64,000 nt of DNA. Source: Gambelia wislizenii (lineage: Eukaryota; Chordata; Lepidosauria; Squamata; Crotaphytidae). Where the stretch lies: positions 119,606,309 through 119,670,308 of the forward strand of contig JAUMIR010000002.1 of NCBI GenBank assembly GCA_030847615.1, written 5' to 3'. The position numbers and the translations under genes are program-made. Shown piece after piece: positions 34,757 through 46,109 of the stretch; positions within the stretch are counted from its first letter, which is position 1; each line of letters starts with the position of its first letter. The notes below the pieces were generated by a model. The model worked only from the letters and a program-made list of their open reading frames with translations, was not told where the DNA came from and ran no database searches.

Positions 34757-34850
34757 CATTTTTCTGCCACTCTGTTTTAGTTTTGATACAGTTTTTATAG
34801 TAATATAAAAACACTATCAAAGTTGAAACAGAGAGGCAGAAAAATGCAAA
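34757..34850. repeat. Inverted repeat (hairpin), about 42-bp arms
   Basis: GCATTTTTCTGCCACTCTGT at the left pairs with ACAGAGAGGCAGAAAAATGC at the right, with only a few bases of loop (TAGTAATA). Mirror copy at about 53687-53780. Confidence 0.8.
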
Positions 34851-35065
34851 TTAATAATAGAGAGTTCAGATTCCTGCTTCATCGTAGAATTTGCCATGTT
34901 ACCTTGGGCCATCACTAGCTTTCTGGCAAGTCTCTCTTCCAGAGTTATTGTGGGGGTTAATAATAGCAAGGCAAGAGCCATGTAAAGCAGCTGTATACGT
35001 TCTTGGTATTGTGGTGGTGGTAACAACAACAGCACCACCAATAACAACAACATTTTGTCATGCAT

Positions 35066-35175
35066 TGTTGTTGTTGTTGTGTGCCTTCAAATCGTTTCTA
35101 ACTTATGGCAACCTCAAGGCAATCCTATCACAGGGTTTTCTGAGGTTGAGAGTGTATGACTCGCCCAAGCATTTC
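35066..35175 (-). mobile_element. SINE 3' part (antisense)
   Basis: (TTG)n followed by TGTGCCTTCAAATCGTTTC, TATCACAGGGTTTTCTGAGG and GAGAGTGTATGACTCGCCC matches the tail half of the SINE at 34262-34450; the tRNA head is missing. Confidence 0.75.
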
Positions 35176-35603
35176 TAATGCTACTGAAGTTTAATCAGAT
35201 CACTATAGCATTTTTTTTGGCCATCTGTTTTTACTAATGGCAAAATGGTACAGATCCATTAAAATATGAGAGTGGGTGCCATCTGATTCACAGGGAAAAT
35301 GCAGAAGAAAGTAAGGAATAATTTAGAAAACACACCTCCTCTTTTGAACTTATCATATGCCTACTTTTCTTGTTCCTAGCACCCTCTCACTGCACATCTC
35401 ACCTTTTTCCTCCTCCTCCTTCATCTCTTTAGCTTCACCTTGTGTCTTTACAATGCCTCCCTCCCTTACCCTGGATTTGTACCTTTTCCCCTTCCTTGCC
35501 TCATCTTGCCCCTTCACCACATTCTATTCCCTAGTTTCTTGTACTCCTCTGCTTCCCCAGTCACAAGTAAGCTCAAGAGGCCATATGGATGTGTTCCATT
35601 CAG

Positions 35604-35931
35604 GACTTTTCAGACAAGGGTTACCATGCAAGAAGCTTGCGGAAGAGGTACGGTGCTGTCACATGGCAGGGGGTCTGTTTCGGATGATGTTGTCCCTCTC
35701 TCGGCATCGTCTATGTCAGTTCCGTGTATGATTGAAGGCAGCTGCGCCATATTTTACTTACGGACAACTTCTGTGAGTAAAAAATGGTGCAGCTGCCTTC
35801 AATCGTACACAGAACTGACACGGACGATGCCGAGAGAGGGACGGCATCATCCGAAATGGACCCCCTGCGGTGTGACCGCGCCATACCTCTTCTGCAAGCT
35901 TCTTGCGCGGTAACCCTTGTCTGAAAAAGTC
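35604..35931. mobile_element. Palindromic hairpin MITE (GACTTTTC ends), copy H3
   Basis: 328 bp, ends GACTTTTCAGACAAGGGTTA and TAACCCTTGTCTGAAAAAGTC, loop between ACTTAC and GTGAGT. Subfamily related to H1 and H2 by end and loop wording. No convincing target duplication (TTCAG versus CCTAC). Mirror copy at 52606-52933. Confidence 0.85.
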
Positions 35932-36024
35932 CCTACTCTCACACACCCAGGAAAGAAGGAACAACTTTATGCTGAGGGTTGAAGTTATCCTGTTCTCCCC
36001 AGGAATGCAAGGGCAGACAGAATG

Positions 36025-39000
36025 ATACTGCAAGGCACAGCTTTCCCAAGATCAGAAGAGATTATGAGGCCCTGGGGAGGAAGCTGAAAGAAATGGACGC
36101 ACAGGTGGTCATCTCGTCTCTTCTGCCAGTTGAAGGGCATGGTCCAAGAAGGGAGAGGAAAATAGCCGACGTAAACAACTGGCTCCGTAGATGGTGTCGC
36201 CGAGAACAAATTGGATTCTTGGATCATGGACTGCGCTTCCATGCGGGGGGACTTCTGGCAAGAGATGGGGTGCATCTTACAATAGTTGGAAGAAACATTT
36301 TTGCCAACAGTCTCAAGAATTTGATCAGGGGGGCTTTAAACTGAGTCAAATGGGGGAGGGAGACAGTATTCTGGAAGGCAAAAGGGCTGGAGAAAATAGT
36401 CAAACTGTCATAGAGGGAACAAGGCAAACAGCGCAAGGACCCAACAGTGGGAGGCAAAAAAACTTGCACAGGGAGCAAGTAAAGGGAACACATGGTCTCA
36501 GATGTCTCTACACTAATGCACAGAGCATGGGAAATAAGCAAGATGAACTTGAACTCCTTGCACTACAAAACAAATATGATATAATAGGCATTACTGAAAC
36601 CTGGTGGGATGAGTCTCGTGACTGGAATGTAGGAATAGAGGGGTATAACCTTTATAGGAGAAACAGGCCAAACAGGAAAGGAGGAGGAATAGCATTATAT
36701 GTCAGGGATATATACACCAGTGAAGTGATCCACGACATCAATACTGGAAGCCAGGTGGAGAGCATCTGGATAAAAATTAAAGGGGAGGGAAACAACAGGG
36801 ATGTTATTGTGGGACTCTACTACAGACCCCCAAATCAGACGGCGGAATTGGATGTTGCCTTTCTAGAACAGATGAACACACATGCAGAAAGGAGAGATGT
36901 AGTAGTGATGGGGGACTTCAACTATCCTGATATTTGCTGGCAATCTAACTCAGCCAAAACTACAAGGTCTAGCAAATTCCTTACATGCCTGGAAGACAAT
37001 TTCATGGTCCAAAAGGTGGAAGAGGCAACAAGGGGGTCAGCTATTTTAGATCTGATCCTAACCAACAGAGATGACCTGGTTAATGGGGTGCAAGTGGTGG
37101 GATCCTTAGGTGAGAGTGATCATGTTCTCCTGGAGTTTGTTATACAATGGAAAGGAGAAGCCAGGCATAGTCAGACACGCATTCTTGACTTTAGGAGAGC
37201 TGATTTCAATAAACTCAGGGAAATACTGGGGGTGATCCCATGGTCAGGAATACTAAAAGAGAAGAGACCTCAAGACGGATGGGACTTTCTCAAAAGGGAG
37301 ATACTGAAGGCACAATTTCAAACAGTACCATTGAGGAAGAAAAATGGGAGGTGTCTCAAGAAACCAGGATGGATGACTAAAGAACTTTCAATGGAGCTAA
37401 GTTTTAAATGGAACATGTATAGGAAATGGAAAAGGGGGGAAATCACCAAAGAAGAATTCAAACAGATAGCGAACACGTGTAGGAGTAAAGTCAGAAAAGC
37501 TAAAGCGCAGAATGAGCTCAGGCTTGCTAGGGAGGTTAAGAACAATAAAAAGGGTTTTTTGGGTATGTCCGCAGCAAAAGTAGGAAGAAGGAAATGATAG
37601 GGCTGCTACATGGAGAAGATGGCAAAATGCTAACAGGGGACAGAGAAAAGGCAGAATTACTCAACACCTTCTTTGCCTCAGTATTTTCAGAAAAGGAAAA
37701 GGAGGACCAACCTGAGGATAATGGAACAGAGGACACAATAGGGGAAATCCAGCTCAAAATAAGTAAAGAGGTAGTACAGGAATACCTTCTTAATCTAAAT
37801 GAATTTAAATCTCCAGGACCAGATGAACTACATCCAAGAGTATTAAAAGAGCTGGCAAATATAATCTCAGAGCCATTGGCAATAATCTTTGAGAACTCCT
37901 GGAGAACAGGAGAAGTCCCAGCAGACTGGAGGAGGGCAAACGTAGTTCCCATCTTCAAAAAGGGGAAAAAAGAGGATCCCAACAATTATCGTCCAGTTAG
38001 TCTGACATCAATACCAGGGAAGATTCTAGAGCAGATCATTAAACAGAGAGTCTGTGAACATTTAGAAGGCAATGCCATAATCACAAAAAGTCAACATGGG
38101 TTTCAGAGAAACAAGTCATGCCAGACTAATCTGATCTCTTTTTTTGATAAAGTTACCAGCTTGGTAGATGAAAGGAATGCTGTGGACATTGCATACCTTG
38201 ATTTCAGTAAGGCCTTTGACAAGGTTCCCCATGACATTCTTGCAAACAAGCTTGTAAAATGTGGGCTAGACAAGTTAACTGTTAAATGGATTTGTAATTG
38301 GTTGACCGGCTGAACCCAAAGGGTGCTCAACAATGGCTCCTCTTCGCCTTGGAAAGATGTGACCAGTGGGGTGCCACAGGGTTCTGTCCTGGGCCCAGTG
38401 CTATTCAACATCTTTATCAATGACTTAGATGAGGGAATTAGGGGCATACTTATCAAATTTGCAGATGACACCAAATTGGGAGGAGTAGCTAATACCCTAG
38501 AGGACAGGATCAAAATTCAGAATAACCTGGATAGACTGGAGAGATGGTCCAATGCTAACAAAATGGAATTCAATACGGAGAAATGTAAAGTACTGCATTT
38601 AGGGCGGAAAAATGAAATGCATAAATATAGGATGGGAGAGACCTGGCTGAATGAGACTACATGCGAAAGGGATCTAGGAGTCCTAGTAGACCACAAGTTG
38701 AACATGAGCCAACAGTGTGATGTGGCAGCTAAAAAGGCCAATGCGATTTTGGGCTTTATCAATAGAAGTATAGTGTCTAGATCAAGGGAAGTAATAGTGC
38801 CACTCTATTCTGCCTTGGTCAGACCTCACTTAGAATACTGTGTCCAGTTCTGGGCACCACAATTCAGAAAGGATATTGACAAATTGGAGCGTGTCCAGAG
38901 AAGGGCAATTAAAATGGTGAAAGGTCTGGAAACGATGCCTTATGAGGAGAGACTTAGGGAGCTGGGTATGTTTAGCCTGGAAAAAAGACAGTTAAGAGGC

Positions 39001-39347
39001 GATATGATAGCCCTGTTTAAGTATTTGAAGGGATGTCACGCTGAGGATGGAGCAGGCTTGTTTTCTGCTGCTCCAGAGACTGGAACACAGAGCAATGGGT
39101 GCAAGCTCCAGGAACAGAGATTTCACCTCAACATGAGGAGGAACTTTTTGACAGTAAGAGCTGTTCGGCAGTGGAACACACTCCCTCGGAGCGTGGTGGG
39201 GTCTCCTTCCTTGGAGGTCTTTAAACAGAGGCTGGATGGCCATCTGTCGGGGATGCTTTGATCAAGATTTCCTGCATGTCAGGGGGGTTGGACTGGATGG
39301 CCCTCGTGGTCTTTTCCAACTCTGCAATTCTATGATTCTATGATTCT
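36025..39347 (+). mobile_element. CR1 LINE, nearly full length, one frameshift and one nonsense codon
   Basis: 36027-36344 encodes the end of ORF1, with the C-terminal part of its esterase-like domain (DGVHLTIVGRNIFANSL). 36490-39261 is ORF2: endonuclease (LYTNAQSMGNKQDEL, ITETWWDES, MGDFNYPDICW, GESDHVLLEF) and RT (NNYRPVSLTSIPGKILEQI, YLDFSKAFDKVPHDIL, SGVPQGSVLGPVLFNI, catalytic FADDTKLGG). ORF2 is broken by a frameshift at the T run near 37555-37560 and by a TGA at 38311-38313. The 3' end has the CR1 octamer repeats (ATTCTATGATTCTATGATTC). AATG flanks both ends (36021-36024, 39348-39351). The other arm has the empty site, so insertion postdates the inverted duplication. Confidence 0.95.
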
Positions 39348-39989
39348 AATGCTCCTAGGAACACCACTGTAGCTGAACAGAGGACAGGGGATCAAGTTGT
39401 GACAAAGAATACTCTGTACCTGCTGTTACACAGCTGGGGAAGACGTGAGGACGAAGGAGCAGCCTCTGCTCTACTCTGTTGCAGCCATTGCTGGTATAAG
39501 TCTGATGGCACAGAAGCTGCAGATTGAACTCCTGTAGAGTAAGCAGTCAGTGAACTTTTCCAAATCCTGAACCACTCCAATAGTTAAAGGAAAGCCATAC
39601 TTCTGTTTTTAGGCCAGTCCTAAGGAGGTCTACTCACAAGTATGTTCAGTTACACTCAGAAGATTTGTCTGCACAGGTAAAAAAGCCATACTCACATTGT
39701 ACCGGGGGCTGGTAGAAGACACAGGTGCCGGTTCCACAAGAGGATAAAGTTCGTAAAATTCCAGATTACCGTTCTTTCGCATCAGGAGTGCATAATTCAC
39801 ACAAATTCTGGCTTATTTGGAAGATGTGGCAAGTTTCAGTTTTCATTAGTTTACACAGGCAAAGGTGGGGGGCGCATGGCCTCCAGATGATTAAAGCCAG
39901 GCAGGAGGTGGGGAGGGAGCAAGGAGGGGGTCATAGACCATAAATAATGTGAGGGAAGAAAAGCACAAACAAACAAAAGAACGACAAAG

Positions 39990-40345
39990 TGATCTGTCAA
40001 GTTCCCGATCGTTTTCCCTGCCCCAAAAGCCTTGAATAAAGAAAGGAGTGAAGGGAAGCACAAACAAACAAAAGCGTAATGGAGCAATCAGTTGCATCAC
40101 GCATGCACGCACGCACACACACATACACACACCACCCAAGCAGGGGCTAGCCCCATTCCCGATCGTCTTCCCTGCCCTGAAAGCCTTGAATAAAGACAAA
40201 GGACTGAAGGGAAGCATAAACAAAAGCACAACGGTGCAATCGGTCGGTTGCAGCACGCACGCACACACGCATGCACACACACACACACACCACCCAAGCG
40301 GGGGCTAGCCCCATTCCCGATTGTCTTCCCTGCCCTCAAAGCCTT
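39990..40345. repeat. Tandem repeat, about 156-bp unit with internal (CA)n
   Basis: CCCGATCGTTTTCCCTGCCC recurs at about 40002, 40157 and 40315, each followed by AAAGCC, a purine-rich block and a CA/CACG run (40107-40132, 40255-40291). Cysteine/valine- or histidine/threonine-rich short frames here are products of the CA repeats. Mirror copy at about 51523-51880. Confidence 0.85.
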
Positions 40346-41098
40346 CCTTTGAAACAGACAGGAAGGGCTCAGAGCAGATTTCCCAAAGTGGGCTGCAAGC
40401 AGAAGAAGGGGCAAATGGCTGGCTTGGTGGATTTCTCTCTCCAACCCCTCTGTCTATTCGGAGAAGGTACAATGGTCACTCCAACCAATCAGGATTCAGC
40501 TCTGCTCACGCTAATTCAAAAAGGTTGCTGCAAGTTCACACAGACATTTGCAAATAGTAAGTTCACACAACCAATTGTGCATATTTTCGCAAACTTTATC
40601 AAAAAAGTAGGGAAAACTAGCGAAAGCTGATACTGCGCGACTTATGGGTTTTTCGCTCCCCCTCCTTCTGAAAAGGGCACTGTGGCTTCGAAATGCATGG
40701 GAACTATCAGGCTTCTTGTCACATTCTTTGAGGATTTATTTTGCTGTGTAAACGGCCCCACAATATTCTTGAGGATTCAAATCGAATACAGTTCTTTTTG
40801 GCCCCTGAAGCCTTAGATCTATTTTTTTTTTAAAATTACCTTTTATACCAGACTTTCTTGGAAAAAAAGGTTTATTTTACTGTACATGTGGCCACCACTG
40901 AGTTGGCTTTGGTGTGGAGTGGCGTGGGTGGGAAAAGCTACTTACTCTTTGTATTTATGTTTTACTGGCATGCAGACATTAGTATTTTTTGAAGATGCAT
41001 TTGTGCAGATACTTGTATATCATTATTAGCACACTTCTGCCTATCTGCATATAATGCATAGTACAGGACACATGATCATAGCAAGACTGCCCTCTTAG

Positions 41099-42009
41099 GA
41101 CTTTATCAGATGAGCCCCTTAAAACGTTCTTTTGCTGGCATAAAGAATGCTCCCCTCCACACTTATGAGATTTTCACACAGGGGAAATAACCCCTGCGGA
41201 GATCAGGAGAGAAACGGGGCTGTTCCGCTGCCAGCGCCCTGTTTAACACGCCCCCTGCCTTCTCCCGACCTCCCTTCGTTCTCCCTCCGTCCTGCTTCCA
41301 TTTTCCTTGCAATATTTTTTACTAACGAAAGTTCTTAGTTAGTAAAAAATAGTGGAAAATATTGCAAGGAAAATGGAAGCAGGACGGAGGGAGGATGAAG
41401 GGAGATTGGGAGATGGAAGGGGGCATGCAAAATGGGGTGCTGGCAGCGGAACATCCCCGTTTCTCTCCCGATCTCTGCAGGGGTTATTTCCCCCGTGTGA
41501 AAATCTCCTTATCTTGCTTTGCCAGCAAAGGCTCCCCAGCAATGAAAGAGGAAGTGAACGGAGCCCACTTCCTCGTTCAAAATCCCATGTATTCTTGGAA
41601 GAAGACACTCGCACAGGAAATTAAAAACAACAACAAAAAGAACAAACAACAACAAAAAGAACAAAGAAAAAGTAACACAAAGCACAGGAACACACTTTAA
41701 AAGTCCCAAGTAACCTAGGGAGGGTCATAAAAAGTGCATCACTTCACTTACCTGCATGTCGTGATCTCACCCAGAAGTGTTCGCGCCAGACCAGCCATTG
41801 GCACTGCATTGACGTGAGTACAATAGTGTGAGGTTTCACACACCAGCAATGCTGGCACTAAAGCACCATGGGAATCAATTGATGGCTTCAGATAAGTATG
41901 GGTTTTGGTAGGGATATAAACGTGAAGGGGCGACGTCATGTGATACATGCGCCCTTTCGCATTTATGTGGTATCGTTATGGCGCCGTATTTAGTGCGTCT
42001 GATAAAGTC
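41099..42009. mobile_element. Family B non-autonomous DNA element with a nested hairpin MITE
   Basis: 911 bp, ends GACTTTATCAGATG and CGTCTGATAAAGTC (inverted). The interior has ACTTACCTGCATGTCGTGAT, wording shared (inverted) with 24225-24740 and 14690-15005. It contains the hairpin MITE 41167-41508. No transposase. Mirror copy at 49855-50765. Confidence 0.7.
41167..41508. mobile_element. Palindromic hairpin MITE (GAGATTTTC ends), copy H4, nested
   Basis: 342 bp, ends GAGATTTTCACACAGGGGAA and CCCCCGTGTGAAAATCTC, with a direct CTTAT on both sides (41162-41166 and 41509-41513). The arms are GC-rich and the centre is AT-rich (ACTAACGAAAGTTCTTAGT). Mirror copy at 50357-50697 with ATAAG flanks. 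Confidence 0.87.
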
Positions 42010-42826
42010 CTTTCACTGAAGTGAGCTTGCTTAGGGGAAATGTGTGGCTGGTAATGCTGCTTTCACGTTGCTTTAACAAAGATAGATGTGTGTGGGGTCA
42101 CTGTGGACCAGGAAAATGTGATTGGAATCAGAATTTTTTTCACTTGTGTAGACAAGCCCAGAGACTTCTAGAAGTATTATTGGGATTATTTTAGTGGGGG
42201 AAATCTCTGGAAGTTTAGAGAGTTTCCAGTTCTTTTTGTTTTGATTGTACCTGTTTATACCCAAGTTGCATCTAGTCTCTTTCTTGAAAAATGCCAGGTT
42301 TCCCCTCCCTCTTTGCTTCTGTCCTTCCCTTTCCCCCACCCACTGATCATGTGTAATATCCAGTTTCATCCAACATTTTAGAAACTAATTTTCACCAATT
42401 TCCACTGAGCCTTTATTCAGGAGTTAAATAGTCAAACTGCTAAAGTGCTTTAGCAACATTACACTAGTTAGGTATTTGGATCATTTTGTTTTAGTGTTAA
42501 AACTCCACTTTCCCTTGCTTGATCTCTGTTGAATCTGTGTCCTGGAAACAACAGCTGTGTTTACTTGGCAATAGCCATTTTTTACTGCTTCTAAGATAGT
42601 ACCAACACCCAGGCAAGAACAGATACATTTCATTTTAGAAAGTACTTGGGTTAATTTAAACCAGCTTGGGGAGTGGCAATTAAAAGTCCTTGGTAATGTC
42701 AGGAACTCCCAGGAAATACTTAAGGATGAGGAAAAAGTCATGTGAATCTCCAAAATAAAATTGGTTTCTACAGGAAGAAAACCTGGGACTTGCACAGATA
42801 TTTTCTTCCCATTGGGATGCACCCTT

Positions 42827-43050
42827 AGGCTGTTGCCACACTGCAGAAATAAAGCCATTTGACACCACTTTAACTGCCATGGCTCAATGCTATGGAATTC
42901 TGGGATTTGTGGTTTTATGAGATATTTCGCCTTCTCCATCAGAGAGCTCTAGTGCCACAATAAAATACAAATGCCAAGATTCCATAGGATGGAGCCATGA
43001 TAGTTAAAGCAGTGTCAGGCTGTATTATTTCTCCAGTGTGGTAGCAGCCT
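42827..43050. mobile_element. Palindromic MITE, GGGATTTGTAGTTT family, copy 2
   Basis: Ends AGGCTGTTGCCACACTGCAG and CTCCAGTGTGGTAGCAGCCT (inverted); arms with TTTAACTGCCATGGCTCAAT and GGAGCCATGATAGTTAAAGC. Mirror copy about 48820-49044. Confidence 0.75.
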
Positions 43051-43053
43051 GAG

Positions 43054-43369
43054 GACATTTTCAGACAGCACTTACCATGGGATCAGGTCCCAGGAGAGGA
43101 ACCTGCGAGTTCCTTTTCGGACGCTGCCTTCCCTCTTCCGGGACCATTTGTGGCACGTCCGTGAATCTTTGGAAGCGGCCGCACCATATTTTAATCATGA
43201 GAAGTTGCCCGTGATTAAAATATGGCGCGGCTGCTTCCAAAGCTTCACGGACGTGCCACAAATGATCCTGGAAGAGGGACAGCGGCGTCCGAAAAGGACC
43301 CCCTGCCGCGCAAGAGCACCGTTCCTCTCCCGGGACATGATCCCACAGTAAGTGCTGTCTGAAAATGTC
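43054..43369. mobile_element. Palindromic hairpin MITE (GACATTTTC ends), copy H5
   Basis: 316 bp, ends GACATTTTCAGACAGCACTT and AAGTGCTGTCTGAAAATGTC; flanks CTGAG (43049-43053) and CTAAG (43370-43374) are a near-exact duplication. Mirror copy at 48496-48810. Confidence 0.87.
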
Positions 43370-43773
43370 CTAAGTCTCATTTTGTGTGCACACAACAATA
43401 AACAAGACAGGGAAGGGAATTCACCAAACACACAGGGCAGATTTGTGACAACTGATGTGGGGGAAGGATACAAGAAGACAGGTTGAGCTCGGTCCTCCTT
43501 GCCTAATAAGGGGATGGGGAAATCACTGGAATTTCTTCCTCTGAGAAGTTAGGAAAAGAGGTTGTGACTTTGTGACTTTAGACATTTGGCCTTCCACTTG
43601 TCCTCCATTTGTAACACTACACCAAGGAAGTGCAGATTCACCTCTTTCTTTCTCATCCTCTGAAGAATCCTTAGATCCAAGATGAAATCGTGGGGTATCT
43701 AGGACCTTTCACCCACTGGCTGAGGTTTTACCAACCTCACTCCCTTCTATCCAGAAACAGAAGAGACTAGCAA

Positions 43774-44434
43774 TGTAGCAAAATAAGGTGCGTGGAAAAT
43801 TGGTTTACATAGGAAAAATAGAAAAGCTTATATTTATTCAAGCAAGTTTAACAACAAGTTTAAGAGGTAACAATTTCATGAAGAAAACACTTTTTTCTCC
43901 AGGTTCAGCTTAAAGTTACAGAGATATAGAACATTATACATTCAGTCAAGGAAAACAAATAAAAAGTAACCCTGATGCAATCTAACTAAAACTGTTCCCT
44001 ACACAAAAGAAAGTCTACTTACATTATGGAAGTCTATGAGGATTAAATCTGGTGTCCAAGGTTTGGCTAGACCAAGTCCTGTGCTCCCTCAGGGCATAGC
44101 TCCCTGAGATCTGTACCCTCTCAGACAACTTTCTTTTTCTCCCAACATGTGCTCAGAGCAAAGCATAAAACCTGTTCAAATTGCCATTGCCAAAATCTGA
44201 TTGGTCAGTCCAGTGTGTGGTGATGTGATGTCATGATGATGCTATCTCAGGAGATGACCCCCACCTCCCACCTTGGTCTTAACCCTTTGTTTACCTAAAT
44301 CATGCTGATTGGAGAATTACTGTTTGCAGATAATGGAAACTGCAGCCTCCGCAGCATGATGGGAGCTCCACCACCTTTTACAGCAGGATGATGGGAACTC
44401 CATCATGACAGATACCCAGCTTTATTTTGCTACA
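43774..44434. mobile_element. Possible solo LTR
   Basis: The sequence begins TGTAGCAAAATAAGG and ends CTTTATTTTGCTACA: 12-bp inverted TG...CA ends, 661 bp apart, with no coding region. No target duplication was found, so this remains tentative. Confidence 0.4.
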
Positions 44435-44449
44435 ACACTTAAAGCAGGA

Positions 44450-44592
44450 CAAGTCACACACTCTCAACCTCAGAGGAAGGCAAGGGCAAGCCCCCTCTGA
44501 ACAAATATTGCCAAGAAAACCCTGTGATAGGGTCACCTTATGGTTGCCATAAGTCAAAATTGACTTGAAGGCACTCAACAACAAGAACAACG
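44450..44592 (+). mobile_element. SINE 3' part
   Basis: TCACACACTCTCAACCTCAG, GAAAACCCTGTGATAGGGTC and TTGACTTGAAGGCACTCAAC with an AAC/AAG tail match the body and tail of the window's SINEs; the tRNA head is missing. It carries a short insertion after CCTCAG. Confidence 0.65.
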
Positions 44593-44705
44593 TCTATATG
44601 TTGTACTATAAGAGAGGATTCACACCCAGTCTGCTCTATTTCTTGGAGTATGTGGAGTTCACATATTATCTACATGAGAAATAAACCTGGTCTCATCAGA
44701 CATAG

Positions 44706-44876
44706 GAGATTTTCAGACACTATAAAAGACCTCCACGGGTATCGGGAGAGGGATGCGCCTAACCCACTGCAGGGGGTCAGTTTCAGACACCGCCATCCCC
44801 CTCCTGTCCTCTTTCGTTTTGCTTCCGTGCTTGATTGAAGGAAAGTGCGCCACTTTTTACTCACAAAAAACTTCCG
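44706..44876. mobile_element. Half of a palindromic hairpin MITE (left half, H6a)
   Basis: Starts GAGATTTTCAGACACTATAA after CATAG (44701-44705) and runs through one full arm to the loop (ACTCACAAAAAACTTCCG), then stops at about 44876 where unrelated sequence begins. The matching other half, also flanked by CATAG, is at 57135-57309, beyond the right arm of the large inverted repeat. 44877-45220 holds only a hAT-like end fragment (about 45090-45132). Confidence 0.75.
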
Positions 44877-45220
44877 CACATGCACAGAGGCCAGGGCTAC
44901 TTCACAGTATCATCTTCACAGTGGTAACACATTGCTTTCAGATCTCTTAATCCATGCTAGCAGTGGCTTCATATATGTTATAGAGCACTGGAAAGAGAAT
45001 AATGTCCTATGACACCCTGCAGTGTCAAGACAGTCATCCAATGCTATCCTCAGGAATCAGTCACACAAACAAGAGGCCAAGACATCATGGCCTCATGGGG
45101 GTCTGTGGACCACAGATTAAGAACCACTGATATAGACAATTTCTGTTGCTAAAATCAAACAAACCAGGGGAACAAAATACATGACAATTGGCACACCTAC
45201 AGTAGTTTGGTCCTTAGAGG

Positions 45221-46109
45221 TTAAGGCTTTCTTCTTTGAAGCAGCCAGGTAGCTGCATGCTTTAACTTGGGGTTAATCAAAAACAGGACAGCAGCTTGAG
45301 CAGGAGAGTATGCAATAAATACGAATGCAAGCAAATTTGGGTTATTTTCAACTCTCAGGTCTAGAACCATAGTTAAGGTGTGTGCCAAATAAAATGAAGC
45401 ATAAAGGAAGAGGAGGAAGAGCACTGTCCCAGCTGCCTTGATATGAGCCTCTGTTTGAAGACTCCTAAAATTAGATTCTTTACCCATCATCCAGCAGACG
45501 TGTCTACAAAGTGAAGCAACAATCAAGATGGAGCAAAGCAAAACTCCAAGAAGGGGACAGCCAGAACCAAGAGCTTTAAAAATAACTTCAAGAGCACCAA
45601 AAGTGTATTCCAGCTTTTTTCTTTGAGTCAAGTTCTCTGTTGTGTTTGGAATTGTATCAAAACATCTTAGGATGCCAAAAACGAAGCAATGAAACAGAAG
45701 ACCAGAGACCCCACAAAAAGTTGAGGTATTAGCTGTGATATCCTCAGCTTACACCGAGGGAAGAAGGACCATGTGCTGTTCAAAATCTTGTCCAGTAGAA
45801 GACACACAGCCAAGCAGTGAACCAAAATCTGGAGGTGACAAGAAAAACCTGAATGGAGAAGAATATTTGTAACATTAAGTCAGTGAAGATTTTGATGACA
45901 TATTCATCGACGTAAAATGGAGTCAGTAACACTGAGTACCAGAAATTGGTCAGAGTAAGACTCAGAAGGAGTTGTTCAATGGAAGACAGGCTTCTGAATT
46001 TGGTCCATTCAGTGATAATCACAGTTACAATAAAACCATTGGAGATGAGGCCACCAAAGGCCAAGATTGCTGCAGCTACTAGAGAGGCAGTGATTTGGGG
46101 AGAAGGCAT
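45221..46109 (-). pseudogene. TAS2R pseudogene
   Basis: On the minus strand the first 109 codons (46109-45780) are open and clearly TAS2R: GGLISNGFIVTV, LLLSLTLTNFW, FWFTAWLCVFYW. A 1-base deletion relative to copies 1-3 within the loop 2 coding region (about 45785) shifts the frame into a stop. TM4 continues in another frame, and a second frame change is needed near 45680. From about 45650 to 45221 the frame is open again, with NTTEN sequon region, SLCRHVCWM, AHIKAAGTVLFLLFLY and INPKLKHAATWLLQRRK. At least two frameshifts exclude a full-length receptor. It mixes features of copy 3 (SLQTEAHIKAA) and copies 1/2 (GTVLFLLFLY). Confidence 0.93.

Larger units (their letters stand above)
31402..43675 (+). 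repeat. Left arm of a very large inverted repeat
   Basis: 12274 bp whose reverse complement is found at 48190-57135. The outer edge is at GCATGTTGGAAGAAGAAG (31402) and the inner edge at GAAGAATCCTTAGA (to 43675); beyond these the two sides differ. Stretches compared by eye differ at about one base per hundred or fewer. The one major difference is a 3323-bp CR1 at 36025-39347 that is absent from the other arm. The content is almost entirely MITEs, SINE pieces and unique noncoding sequence. No gene is evident inside. Confidence 0.95.

Noticed and set aside
36191..39261. Three consecutive open frames as an operon-like or multi-exon gene
   Set aside because: They are one CR1 ORF2 broken by a frameshift and a nonsense codon.
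40048..40444. Several overlapping 80-130-residue frames, cysteine/valine- or threonine/histidine-rich
   Set aside because: They translate (CA)n/(GT)n runs inside a 156-bp tandem repeat and are mirrored in the other arm; no domain or conserved start.
42481..42939. 152-residue frame on the minus strand, also present in the other arm (48925-49383)
   Set aside because: Presence in both arms only reflects the duplication. It runs into a palindromic MITE, and no recognisable motif is present.
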